The notes beneath the pieces are model-generated. The model searched no databases and was not told the DNA's origin. It saw only the letters and a program-made list of their open reading frames with translations. Positions 44,445 to 52,842 of a DNA stretch of 64,000 bases are shown here, in pieces; position 1 is the stretch's first letter, and every line of letters starts with the position of its first letter. Made by a program: the position numbers and the translations under genes. Source of the DNA: Mycobacterium sp. GA-1285 (lineage in GTDB: Bacteria > Actinomycetota > Actinomycetes > Mycobacteriales > Mycobacteriaceae); assembly GCF_001499905.1 (NCBI RefSeq), contig NZ_LQIS01000012.1, positions 186,001 to 250,000 on the forward strand, read 5' to 3'.

Positions 44445-44469
44445 TAGAATTACGGAACGTACAGTAGCG
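44445..44469. promoter_or_regulatory. Dyad upstream of the monooxygenase, probable TetR-type operator
   Basis: The arms ATTACG and CGTAAT are 25 bases end to end, and inside them a second, imperfect dyad TACGGA-ACGT-ACAGTA (12 of 16 positions) is centred on ACGT. It is about 40 bases before GTG 44415. Centred-ACGT dyads of this size often bind TetR-like repressors. Confidence 0.5.
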
Positions 44470-44571
44470 TAATCGCCGGGCATGTGCGGTGCTTGGTGAT
44501 CCGCAGCGGCTTCGGCGGTACGAGTGGTCCACGCTGCTTCCGCGGCCAGCCGGTAAGCTCCCCAGCGGTTC

Positions 44572-44644
44572 GCCCTCGTAGCTCAGGGGATAGAGCACGG
44601 CTCTCCTAAAGCCGGTGTCGCAGGTTCGAATCCTGCCGGGGGCA
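44572..44644 (+). tRNA. tRNA-Arg (anticodon CCT)
   Basis: A 73-base cloverleaf. The acceptor stem pairs GCCCTCG with CGGGGGC (one G-U), the discriminator is A44644, and CCA is not encoded. The D-loop contains AGCTCAGGGGATAGAGC, the anticodon stem CGGCT/AGCCG encloses the loop CTCCTAA, giving anticodon CCT for AGG, and the T-arm CAGG-TTCGAATC-CCTG is standard. Its 3' 13 bases are repeated at 48314-48326, the mark of an integration site. Confidence 0.97.
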
Positions 44645-44645
44645 C
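44633..44645 (+). repeat. Left att-like core (CTGCCGGGGGCAC)
   Basis: The last twelve bases of tRNA-Arg plus one, identical to 48314-48326. Probably the attL core of the island. Confidence 0.65.
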
Positions 44646-44787
44646 TTCGTATTCGTGCAGCTAGATGCGTATTTCTGCCCCCTTCCCGCATCCGCTGTGC
44701 AACTATCGTGCATTTTTGGGGCACTTCAGTCGCTTCTGCGGCAAACCTGAACGGAGCCGTGAGCGGGCGTAATTTTGGACTTCCAAG

Positions 44788-44803
44788 GGGAACGGACGTT
44801 CGA
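44788..44803. promoter_or_regulatory. SOS/LexA-like box ahead of the island genes
   Basis: GGGAACGGACGTTCGA matches the mycobacterial LexA box TCGAAC-N4-GTTCGA at ten of twelve positions. It lies 62 bases upstream of the first small gene of the island, where damage-induced control would be expected for a phage. Confidence 0.45.
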
Positions 44804-44865
44804 AAGAGGGGGCCATCCATGCGGATCACAACACCGGCCAGCCGTGCGTACATCGCGATCCCCCA

Positions 44866-45111
44866 ATGAGGATGCGGCGGCTCTTCGCAACCATCACACC
44901 CTCGGGGCACCACAGCGGCGACGTGTACTACCAGCCGCGTGCCGATGGCAGCTGCACGCTACGGCTGGCCAACGCGGATTCTTGGATCGACGCCACGCTG
45001 ACCGCAGAGCAGGCCGACGAGCTGGCCACCGTACTGCTGCAGGGCGTCTACGACGGCCAGCAGCGTCGGTCCTGGTGGCCCACAGCGCTGGCCAGGGGGG
45101 TGGTGCGCTAA
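44866..45111 (+). CDS. Small phage-like hypothetical protein
   Basis: An 81-residue protein from ATG 44866. It has no signal peptide or membrane helix; the middle is mixed (DVYYQPRADGSCTLRLANADSWIDATLTAEQADELATVLLQG) and looks like a small beta-plus-helix domain. No family recognised. Its stop overlaps the next start (TAATG), the tight packing seen in phage early-gene arrays, and an SOS-like box lies upstream. Confidence 0.65.
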   Translation: MRMRRLFATITPSGHHSGDVYYQPRADGSCTLRLANADSWIDATLTAEQADELATVLLQGVYDGQQRRSWWPTALARGVVR

Positions 45112-45374
45112 TGGGCAGCGAGCCACGGCCACCGTTGGGCGTCTGCCCCGACTGCGGGCAGCGCGTCCGTATGTGGGGCAGCGGCACCCTGCGCGCCCAC
45201 CGCAGCCCTGATGGCAAGTGCCCCGGCCGGGTGCCGGTGGAGGTGATCGTGCGCAAGCCACGGCCAGCGCGGCGGGCGACGTACAGCCTTGGCACCCGGT
45301 CGGAGTCCCGCGAGTACGGGGACGGGCGCACCACTAGCGCTGGCCTGCCCACGCTGGGGAGGCGGGCGCGGTGA
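45111..45374 (+). CDS. Mini zinc-binding protein, copy 1 of a tandem pair
   Basis: An 87-residue basic protein with a single putative zinc site, CPDCGQRVRMW...LRAHRSPDGKC: two Cys three apart, then a His and a Cys. Residues after it are Arg/Lys-rich, ending SAGLPTLGRR. Copy 2 has the same layout and the same ending, so the pair arose by tandem duplication. Such treble-clef-like miniproteins are frequent in actinophages, with unknown roles that may include nucleic acid binding. Overlaps the genes on both sides by a few bases. Confidence 0.75.
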   Translation: MGSEPRPPLGVCPDCGQRVRMWGSGTLRAHRSPDGKCPGRVPVEVIVRKPRPARRATYSLGTRSESREYGDGRTTSAGLPTLGRRAR

Positions 45375-45622
45375 GCGCCAACGGGTGGAAGCCACGCAAG
45401 CCATTGGGCGAGTGCCCCGTGTGCCACCAGCGCATCCGGCTGGAGCGCGACGGCCAGCTGCGTCCGCATCGAATGCCGCATCGGGCGGAATGCCATGGGC
45501 GGCAGCCAGTGCAAGTTATCGAGCGCAAGCCGGTGCCACCACGGCGTCCGCAGTACGACATCACGCCTGCCCGGTACGGCCCCGCTAGCGCTGGCCTGCC
45601 CACCTTGGGACGGCGGCGATGA
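45371..45622 (+). CDS. Mini zinc-binding protein, copy 2 of a tandem pair
   Basis: An 83-residue paralogue of the preceding gene, starting at GTG 45371 in a GTGA overlap. The zinc site reads CPVCHQRIRLERDGQLRPHR then AEC, with the same Cys-x2-Cys, His and Cys order, and it ends in SAGLPTLGRR as copy 1 does. The middle parts have drifted. It overlaps the next gene by four bases. Confidence 0.75.
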   Translation: MSANGWKPRKPLGECPVCHQRIRLERDGQLRPHRMPHRAECHGRQPVQVIERKPVPPRRPQYDITPARYGPASAGLPTLGRRR

Positions 45623-45720
45623 GCGACAACTACCGGCTGCTGTGCAGCGACTGCCCGGCCACCTTCGCCACCGTACACGCTCTCGACTTCCACGAGCGCA
45701 TCGCACGCCATGGACAGTGA
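45619..45720 (+). CDS. 33-residue C2H2 zinc-finger miniprotein
   Basis: ATG 45619 overlaps the stop of the previous gene by four bases, and the short frame encodes one classical C2H2 finger and almost nothing else. The spacing is Cys9-x2-Cys12-x3-Phe16-x5-Leu22-x2-His25-x5-His31, the full eukaryotic-type consensus including the hydrophobic core. Single C2H2 fingers are rare in bacteria (Ros-type have a different frame). It would bind DNA or a protein. Overlap and position support that it is a real gene. Confidence 0.65.
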   Translation: MSDNYRLLCSDCPATFATVHALDFHERIARHGQ

Positions 45721-45762
45721 GGCAACCAAAACGGTTGGCGCCCAGCTTATTTGGGAGTCGCG

Positions 45763-46092
45763 ATGACTGAACGCAAACAATGGACGGCGGCGGAGCTGAT
45801 TGTGGCCTGCGAGCTAGTCCACGACTACGGCGGTTGGCGGCGTCCCGGCACCGACGCCTGCGAACTGCTGGCGCGCCAGCTCGGCCGCTCGGTGGGGTCG
45901 GTGACGTGGAAGATCAGCAACCTGCTCAGCGCGGCCGGGGCGGGCCAGGCCACCCACCCGCATGGACGCGGCCGTGGTCGAGGCGTTCCGCGCCGACCCG
46001 GCGGGGATGGCTGGTGTGGCGCACATGCTGAAGCACTATCTGCTCGACCCCACCGTGCGATGACCGTGGCGGTGCTCATATACGCGGCGTGA
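45763..46092 (+). CDS. Small phage-like protein, probably frameshifted
   Basis: From ATG 45763 (GGGAG upstream) the first 58 residues look like a real domain with a helix-turn-helix-like pattern (GTDACELLARQLGRSVGSVTWKISNLL). After that the frame turns into low-complexity Gly/Arg sequence. In the neighbouring frame a sensible end exists, MDAAVVEAFRADPAGMAG to LLDPTVR (45962-46063). One indel between about 45935 and 45960 would join them into a protein of about 95-100 residues. So the annotated frame is likely a damaged gene. Confidence 0.5.
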   Translation: MTERKQWTAAELIVACELVHDYGGWRRPGTDACELLARQLGRSVGSVTWKISNLLSAAGAGQATHPHGRGRGRGVPRRPGGDGWCGAHAEALSARPHRAMTVAVLIYAA

Positions 46093-46156
46093 CCACAGCC
46101 GCGCTTGGATGCGCCAAGTCACCCAACCAGCCGCGCCCACAGGCCCCTCCCCCAGC

Positions 46157-46305
46157 ATCTTCGTGCTGCGCCAAGACACCACCGTGGTCACCAACTCCAG
46201 CGTCTACTTCACCAGTGACCGCTTGCGGTAAGGGCCACACTGCGGGCCAGCTTCGGCTTCCCCCACCCCGGCGCCATCGTGAAGATCATGGCCAGCGGGT
46301 CCTAG
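46157..46305 (+). pseudogene. Remnant resembling the C-terminus of an HK97-fold major capsid protein
   Basis: Frame by frame the DNA reads SIFVLRQDTTVVTNSSVY, FTSDRLR, then after one indel near 46230 RATLRASFGFPHPGAIVKI and a stop. That run is the usual C-terminal strand and arm of tailed-phage capsid proteins (RQD..V.T..SVYF.SDR.A.R...R..FGFPHP.A.VK.). Nothing else of the gene is recognisable upstream. Family assignment is from memory of the pattern. Confidence 0.6.
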
Positions 46306-46313
46306 CCCGAACT

Positions 46314-46326
46314 CGGTAGCGGCGAC
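46314..46326. other. 46306-46515: no gene seen
   Basis: The stretch after the capsid remnant has lower GC than the surroundings and many stops in all frames. I find no promoter, repeat or coding pattern that can be supported. Confidence 0.3.
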
Positions 46327-46515
46327 GTCAAGCCGGGCACTTTTCGGCGTTCGTTAACCACCCGGTCAAGGACACCCACGACGGACACCTGACGTCCCGA
46401 GCGTGACACCTGCGTCGCCGCTACTACAGACCTACCGAACGAGGCCACATGACAGTATGGGACAAGGGTCCACCCGGCAGCCACAAATCGCGCGCCCACC
46501 GCACTCATGCATTCG

Positions 46516-46986
46516 CTATCTCAGATTTCGCAAAATCTGATCTGTGATGCCGGATTGCTTCTTCATGATGCTCGACACCGTGGACTCCACCTTGCCTACC
46601 CTGTCCATTTGGTTTTGGAGCCGAAGATCCTGGAGAGAATAACTCTCGCTAGTGCGATCGAAGCGTTCAGTGATCGACCGCAACCGTCCCGTTGAAGATG
46701 GTCCACCGATAACCGAGTTACGTCGGATGTCGGATGCGAGGCGTTGCTGAAGATTCTCGTTGAGGTTCCGAAGGGTCTCGCGAGAGTCGTTACTCGTTAA
46801 CTTGCCCGCGGCGCCTTGAGGATTCTCGGAACTCGCTTCCTGTTGGCTGGACCCGTTCGTGTCAGTAGGAACGGGGTCTGCAAGGGCAAGCCCGGCCGGG
46901 CAAAGTAACACCAATGTTCCCGCCGCCAGCACTGCACCGGCGCCGACTCGGACCCGCATCGCGCACCGTACGTCATACGTGTTCAT
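46516..46986 (-). CDS. Orphan exported protein
   Basis: A 156-residue protein from ATG 46986, which has AGAGGAAG upstream. A signal peptide (VRVGAGAVLAAGTLVLLCPAGLALA, cleaved before DPVP) leads to a mature part rich in Ser, Asn, Gln and Arg with no cysteine. Its second half looks like amphipathic helix (LRSITERFDRTSESYSL, QMDRVGKVESTVSSIMKK). I recognise no family. GC content is below that of the neighbouring core genes, consistent with transfer. It is the only intact-looking larger gene of the island and could be cargo with a role outside the cell. Confidence 0.65.
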   Translation of the reverse strand: MNTYDVRCAMRVRVGAGAVLAAGTLVLLCPAGLALADPVPTDTNGSSQQEASSENPQGAAGKLTSNDSRETLRNLNENLQQRLASDIRRNSVIGGPSSTGRLRSITERFDRTSESYSLQDLRLQNQMDRVGKVESTVSSIMKKQSGITDQILRNLR

Positions 46987-47194
46987 GTCGACTTCCTCTC
47001 TCCGAATCCGAAACCATCGTTCTGCGCAAGACGTTAAGCGCGGCAACGGCGGGTGACTGCAGTAGTCGACTACTTCAGTCGGACCACTTGACACGTCGAG
47101 TTACTTCCATCGAGAGGACTTCGCTTCGTTTTTCGTCAGACGACCGCGAATTGGGGGTGGGTGGGTGACCCGAGCTGGACCGCCTCCCCCTCCT

Positions 47195-48313
47195 GGCATA
47201 GGCGCACATCTCTATGTCGCGGTCGTCGATGAGCACGGTGACTTTGGTGCCGCGTAAGTGTTTGGACAGGCCGATGTGGTGTAGGCGGCTGTTGTAGCGG
47301 ATGGTGATGACCCCGCCGGCGTCGATTGTGTCGTGGCGTACTCGGTAATGCGGCGGGATCTGGTAGCCGCTGGGGAAGGCTTTGGGTCGGTCGTTGAATG
47401 CCTCAATGGGGGTGCGGCGTCCTAGCGCCCGGTGGGGCCGGACGGTGTTGTAGTAAACCAGGAAATCGTCGATCTGGTGTTGCAGTTCGTCGATGGTGGC
47501 CGCTGGGGGTAGGGCCCGTAGGTGTTTTTTGAGGGTTTGGTGGAGGCGTTCGACCTTGCCGCAGGGCTGCGGATGGTAGGGGCGTGAGCGGCTGTATTTG
47601 ATACCTAGTTCGCCGAGCATGATTTCTAGGGCGGTGCGTGCGTTGCCGCGTTGTTTGGCGGTGAAGATGGCGCCGTTGTCGGTCAGCGCGCCCGCTGGTG
47701 CGTCCCATTGGGTGATGACTGTGGTGAAGGTGTCGACGACGTCGGGGCCCATGGTGACAGGGCGGGCGGTGCTAGCCAGGGCCACACGGGAGTGGTCGTC
47801 GAGCATGTCGAGGATTTCTGCCGGGCCGTTGTCGGCTAGGCGCCAGTGGGTGACATCGGCTTGAGCGGGGCCGCTTGTGCGGTTGGGGTGTGATGAATCC
47901 GCGCCGTTTGAGGATGCGCCAAATCGTCGACACCGCAGGGACTTTTGTGAACTCTGGGTCGCGGGCAAGGTGGCTGGCGATGGTGGCGGCACCGGCGTCG
48001 AAGCCTTGCTTGTCGAGGGTCTTGCGCAACCAGATGAGCGCTCTTCACTGGGCCTCGACCGCCTGGGGACTGTGGTGTGGACGCCGCGAGTGCGGCTCGA
48101 ACCCCGCAGCTCCTTCGGTCCGACACCGCTTACATAGTTGCTGGACCCAGGTACGCGGCGCCTCATAATCGCGGGCGACTTCGCTTTTCCTGCGTCCCTC
48201 CAGCACCACCGCGGTGATGATGAGCTGCGCTTTCGACATGGCCGGCCTCCCACGCTTGCAGAGGTGCCAACTATGTCGCGAGACAGCCGCCCACTATGTC
48301 GTGAAATCAGACA
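47195..48313 (-). mobile_element. Degenerate IS481-family insertion sequence
   Basis: The outer end on the transposase start side probably begins at 48313 (minus-strand TGTCTGATTTCACGACATAG), with a second related motif CGACATAGTTGG inside at about 48264-48284. The other end is lost: the transposase frame turns into unrelated sequence near 47215, and no matching terminal repeat is found. Hence the element is truncated and immobile. Its end abuts the 13-bp repeat at 48314. Confidence 0.7.
47215..48239 (-). pseudogene. IS481-family transposase, frameshifted and truncated
   Basis: Three frames together give one DDE transposase. The first (48239-48045) encodes the N-terminal helix-turn-helix (MSKAQLIITAVVLEGRRKSEVARDYE). 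The second (from about 48040 to 47870) encodes RKTLDKQGFDAGAATIASHL and the second HTH. The third (from about 47870) encodes the catalytic core: ADVTHWRLADN, LDMLDDHSR, ALTDNGAIF, and FHQTLKK-like RLHQTLKKHLR with YNTVRPHRALGRRTP. About 15 residues are missing at the second junction and the C-terminus is cut after DDRDIEM. So the enzyme is dead. Confidence 0.85.
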
Positions 48314-48326
48314 CTGCCGGGGGCAC
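48314..48326 (+). repeat. Right att-like core (CTGCCGGGGGCAC)
   Basis: Exact copy of 44633-44645, in direct orientation, one base outside the IS481 end and 31 bases from the DosS-like kinase stop. Probably the attR core. Confidence 0.6.
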
Positions 48327-48357
48327 CAAGCGTTTTCGCCCCAGCGGGGGTTCTCAG

Positions 48358-50091
<1,734 letters not shown>

Positions 50092-51690
50092 TCACCACCA
50101 ACCGTCGAGGCCGATGTTACGCGTCGCCGACGACCCGTAAAGCGAACGCGGGCCCGTCGGCGTCGTCACGTCAAGTGCCGTGCGCGAGACCTTACCGACA
50201 GCCCGGCGAACTACCCGGGACGCCTCGTTCACCGAGTCCGCGAGCGGACGGGCTGTGTCGATCCGGTGGACCCGCCCGGTGCCTGCATTCTCACCGAGTG
50301 CGACGGCGATCTGCGGTGTCGCGTCCGAACTCGATGGGCCCCTGGCCACGACCCGTTCGGCGGCTTGCGACGGCGACAGCGAACACACGAAATGAACCAC
50401 CGCCGAACAGGTCTCGGCAGCCAGTCGATACGCCCTCTCCTGTTGCTGCGCATCGCGCCAGGTGCCGTCGAGCACGACAGTCTCACCGGCCGACAGCAGA
50501 GCGCGGGCTCGACGCAGCACCTCGTCGTAGACGGCGCTCACGTTCTCGGGGGCATACAGTCCCACGTCCAACTCACCCACCCGTCCGGCTATGGCGCCGG
50601 ACCGTTGCAGCTCGCGCCGCACCTCGTCGGTGGAGATGACCCGGGCGTTCACCCGCTCGGCCAACCCGTGCGCCACGGTGGTCTTGCCGGTGCCCGGGCC
50701 GCCTCCGACGACGACCAACCGGACCGTGCACGATTTCAGGTGGGCCAGGGCGATGTCGAGATGGCGGGTCGCGTCGGTCGCCGCGTCCGCGTCGCCTTGA
50801 TCGACGCGTATGCAGTCCACCTTCGCCCGCACCACGGCGCGGTACGCGACGCTGAAATCCCTCAGGGACCGCGGCGCGGGGTCGTCGGCCCGTCGCAGGT
50901 ACTCGTCGAGGAAGCGGTCCGCGAGGTCCTTCCGGCCGAGGAACTCCAAATCCATCGCGAGGAACGCGGCGTCGTCGACACCGTCGACGTAGCGCAACCG
51001 GTCGTCGAACTCGAGGCAGTCCAGCAGCACCGGACCGTCGGGCATGCAGAAGATGTCCTGTGTCAGCAGGTCACCGTGACCGTCGACGACGCGGCCCGAC
51101 GCGATCCGTTGCACGAACAACTGCTCACGGCCGGCCAGGTACCGGTCGGCCAGGAGCGTGACCTCGCGAAGCGTCGCCTCGGGGATCACCTTGTCGACAT
51201 ATCGCTTTAATTCGTTGAGGTTCTCGTGCCAGCGCTCAGAGATCGCAGCGGCCGTGGCCTGTTCATCGATCGAGGGGCCGCGTTGCGCGGTCCGGTGGAA
51301 CCGTGCCAATCGGTCTGCGATGGCGGTGAGGTGTCCGTCGACGGGATCGCCGCTGCGGACGAGCGCGGCAAGCCGCGCGGATTCCGGGTAGCGGCGCATC
51401 ACGATGACGGGTTCGGCGGGTTCTCCCGGCGCGGCGAAGTGGCCCACGCCGAGATAGCTGTCCGGCGCCAACCTGCGATTCAGGGCGACTTCGCGTTGAC
51501 ATGCCTGCTCGCGGCGATCACGGGTGCTGAAGTCGAGGAAGTCGGTGACGATCGCCTTCTTGGTCTTGAACGCCCGCTCCCCGATGAGAGCCACCAGCCC
51601 CGTGTGGGTTTCATGGATCTCCGCATGCAGATTCCCGTTGCCACTCCACGGGTCTCGGCGGGTGCTCGCGGTAACCGACGCGGTCGTCAT
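50092..51690 (-). CDS. APH-like and P-loop kinase fusion (Rv2004c-like)
   Basis: A 532-residue protein from ATG 51690. The N-terminal part (60-310) resembles an aminoglycoside-phosphotransferase-like fold, with VVDGHGDLLTQDIF and LLDCLEFDDRLRYVD. The C-terminal part has a Walker A GGGPGTGKTTVAHGL and resembles gluconate-kinase-type P-loop kinases (STDEVRRELQ, VVLDGTWRDAQQQERAY). M. tuberculosis Rv2004c has this build and belongs to the DosR regulon. Substrates unknown. It lies between the universal stress gene and the DosS-like kinase on one strand, with DosR-like motifs around. Confidence 0.88.
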   Translation of the reverse strand: MTTASVTASTRRDPWSGNGNLHAEIHETHTGLVALIGERAFKTKKAIVTDFLDFSTRDRREQACQREVALNRRLAPDSYLGVGHFAAPGEPAEPVIVMRRYPESARLAALVRSGDPVDGHLTAIADRLARFHRTAQRGPSIDEQATAAAISERWHENLNELKRYVDKVIPEATLREVTLLADRYLAGREQLFVQRIASGRVVDGHGDLLTQDIFCMPDGPVLLDCLEFDDRLRYVDGVDDAAFLAMDLEFLGRKDLADRFLDEYLRRADDPAPRSLRDFSVAYRAVVRAKVDCIRVDQGDADAATDATRHLDIALAHLKSCTVRLVVVGGGPGTGKTTVAHGLAERVNARVISTDEVRRELQRSGAIAGRVGELDVGLYAPENVSAVYDEVLRRARALLSAGETVVLDGTWRDAQQQERAYRLAAETCSAVVHFVCSLSPSQAAERVVARGPSSSDATPQIAVALGENAGTGRVHRIDTARPLADSVNEASRVVRRAVGKVSRTALDVTTPTGPRSLYGSSATRNIGLDGWW

Positions 51691-51724
51691 ACCTAGACCG
51701 TCTCGCAGCCGGGCTCCCGAGAAC

Positions 51725-51740
51725 AGGGTCCGAAGACCCT
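51725..51740. promoter_or_regulatory. DosR-like dyad / TTCG-loop hairpin between usp and the Rv2004c-like gene
   Basis: AGGGTC-CGAA-GACCCT is a perfect 6-bp dyad. On the minus strand the loop reads TTCG closed by C-G, the very stable tetraloop. It also fits GGGnCnnnnGnCCC, the short form of the DosR box, and lies 35-50 bases upstream of ATG 51690. It could be a DosR site, a processing/attenuation hairpin, or both. Confidence 0.5.
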
Positions 51741-51767
51741 TACCTCGAGACCATATCGGCTGGCGCG

Positions 51768-52652
51768 TCAACGGCTCGGGCGGCAGACCATGACCGGAAT
51801 GGTGGCGTGTTGCAACAGATTCAACGCGGTCGACCCCAGGATTGCGCTGGTGAGCGCGGTCTTGCCATGGCTTCCGACCACCACCAGCTGCGCGCTGTCG
51901 GCTTGACACCGATCCATGAGTGCCACAGCCGGTTTCGCGTGTTCGACAAAACACGGTGCCGAAACCTGTGGGTAGCGCTGGTTGTATCCGTCGACGTCAT
52001 TGGTCAGCTGCGCCCACTCCGCCGTCTCCAGTGCATCCCAGTCGATCAACAGAGGCAGTCGCGCGGCCGCCGCGCGCAGCGGCGACGACCATGACCGTAC
52101 GGCCGCGAGTTTCACGTCGAACCGTTCCGCGAATTGAAACGCGTTTTCCAGAGCGGCCAGGGACGACGGTGTCCCGTCGACCCCGACGACTACGGGCCCG
52201 TCGGTCGGCACGACGTTCGGCCCTCGCCAAGCGACAACCGGGCAGTCGGCACGCGTCGCGACGGCCAGCGTCGTCGAGCCCAGCAAGAGGGCGCCCGCCG
52301 CGGTGACCTCATCGTTGCCGACAACGATCATGCGTGCGGTCTTGCCCAGTTGCAGCAGCACGTCGGCGACCGGGACATCGGTGGACAGAGTGGTCACTTC
52401 GAGCTCGTGGTACCGCGACCGCACGATCTCCTCGGCGCCGCGCAGAATCGTGTCGGCGCTTTCGTGCCGGTGCGCGAGGATCGCCGTTCGCATCGCGGCG
52501 ACGGTGTCGGTCATGTTGTGCCCGACGGCCGGTAGCGCATGCACGATGTGCAACGACGTTTCGTATCTCGATGCCACCGCGGCCGCCCATAGTGCCGCAT
52601 TCACCGCGGCATCGCTGCCGTCCACGCCGACCACAACCGCACCCGTCCGCAC
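51768..52652 (-). CDS. Two-domain universal stress protein
   Basis: A 294-residue tandem UspA protein starting at GTG 52652, preceded by AGGAG. The first half begins GAVVVGVDGSDAAVNAALWAA and the second GPVVVGVDGTPSSLAALENAF. The second domain has the full ATP-binding motif G-x2-G-x9-GS (VGSHGKTALTSAILGSTAL), while in the first the motif is imperfect (GNDEVTAAGALLLGST). Such proteins are strongly induced by DosR in hypoxia in M. tuberculosis (Rv2005c-type, next to Rv2004c). A DosR-like half-kept box is about 80 bases upstream. Confidence 0.9.
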   Translation of the reverse strand: MRTGAVVVGVDGSDAAVNAALWAAAVASRYETSLHIVHALPAVGHNMTDTVAAMRTAILAHRHESADTILRGAEEIVRSRYHELEVTTLSTDVPVADVLLQLGKTARMIVVGNDEVTAAGALLLGSTTLAVATRADCPVVAWRGPNVVPTDGPVVVGVDGTPSSLAALENAFQFAERFDVKLAAVRSWSSPLRAAAARLPLLIDWDALETAEWAQLTNDVDGYNQRYPQVSAPCFVEHAKPAVALMDRCQADSAQLVVVGSHGKTALTSAILGSTALNLLQHATIPVMVCRPSR

Positions 52653-52723
52653 TGAAGACTCCTGTTCTCGCCCCGGATCGTTCGCCCGTTCAAGCATGAT
52701 GACCGTTGCCGCGCGCTCCGGCG

Positions 52724-52742
52724 CAGAGGCGAAAGTCCCATC
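52724..52742 (-). promoter_or_regulatory. DosR-like box upstream of the universal stress gene
   Basis: On the minus strand ATGGGACTTTCGCCTCTG fits the DosR motif GGGACTTTCGGCCC at 12 of 14 core positions. It is centred about 80 bases before GTG 52652, a normal location for an activator. It predicts hypoxic induction of usp and probably of the two following genes. Confidence 0.6.
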
Positions 52743-52842
52743 CTTTCTAGTCCACGCGCCCCACGCAGGCTCCCTCGCAACGGATGTGAGTGAGACGTCA
52801 CATCACAGCGGCAGTGGCCGGCGGGTCGAACCGCCCCCGTCG

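Larger units (their letters stand above)
44633..48326. mobile_element. Degenerate prophage-like island at tRNA-Arg(CCT)
   Basis: The island starts in the tRNA 3' end and ends at the second copy of CTGCCGGGGGCAC. It carries overlapping mini-genes typical of actinophages, a frameshifted gene, a capsid-like remnant, an exported orphan and an IS481-family remnant. No integrase remains; one may have been lost in a deletion linked to the IS, whose outer end directly touches the right repeat. It separates the Baeyer-Villiger gene from the DosS-like kinase gene. Confidence 0.7.

Noticed and set aside
44639..44725. GGGGCACTTC occurs at 44639-44648 and 44716-44725
   Set aside because: Only ten bases and close together; not needed to explain integration, could be chance.
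44416..44913. Long N-terminus for the Baeyer-Villiger gene from ATG 44913
   Set aside because: It would cover the tRNA gene; a strong GGAGGAG precedes GTG 44415.
46089..46319. Plus-strand frame of 76 codons over the capsid remnant
   Set aside because: The protein is Pro/Ser-rich low complexity, and a capsid-like peptide is read in the other frames of the same DNA.
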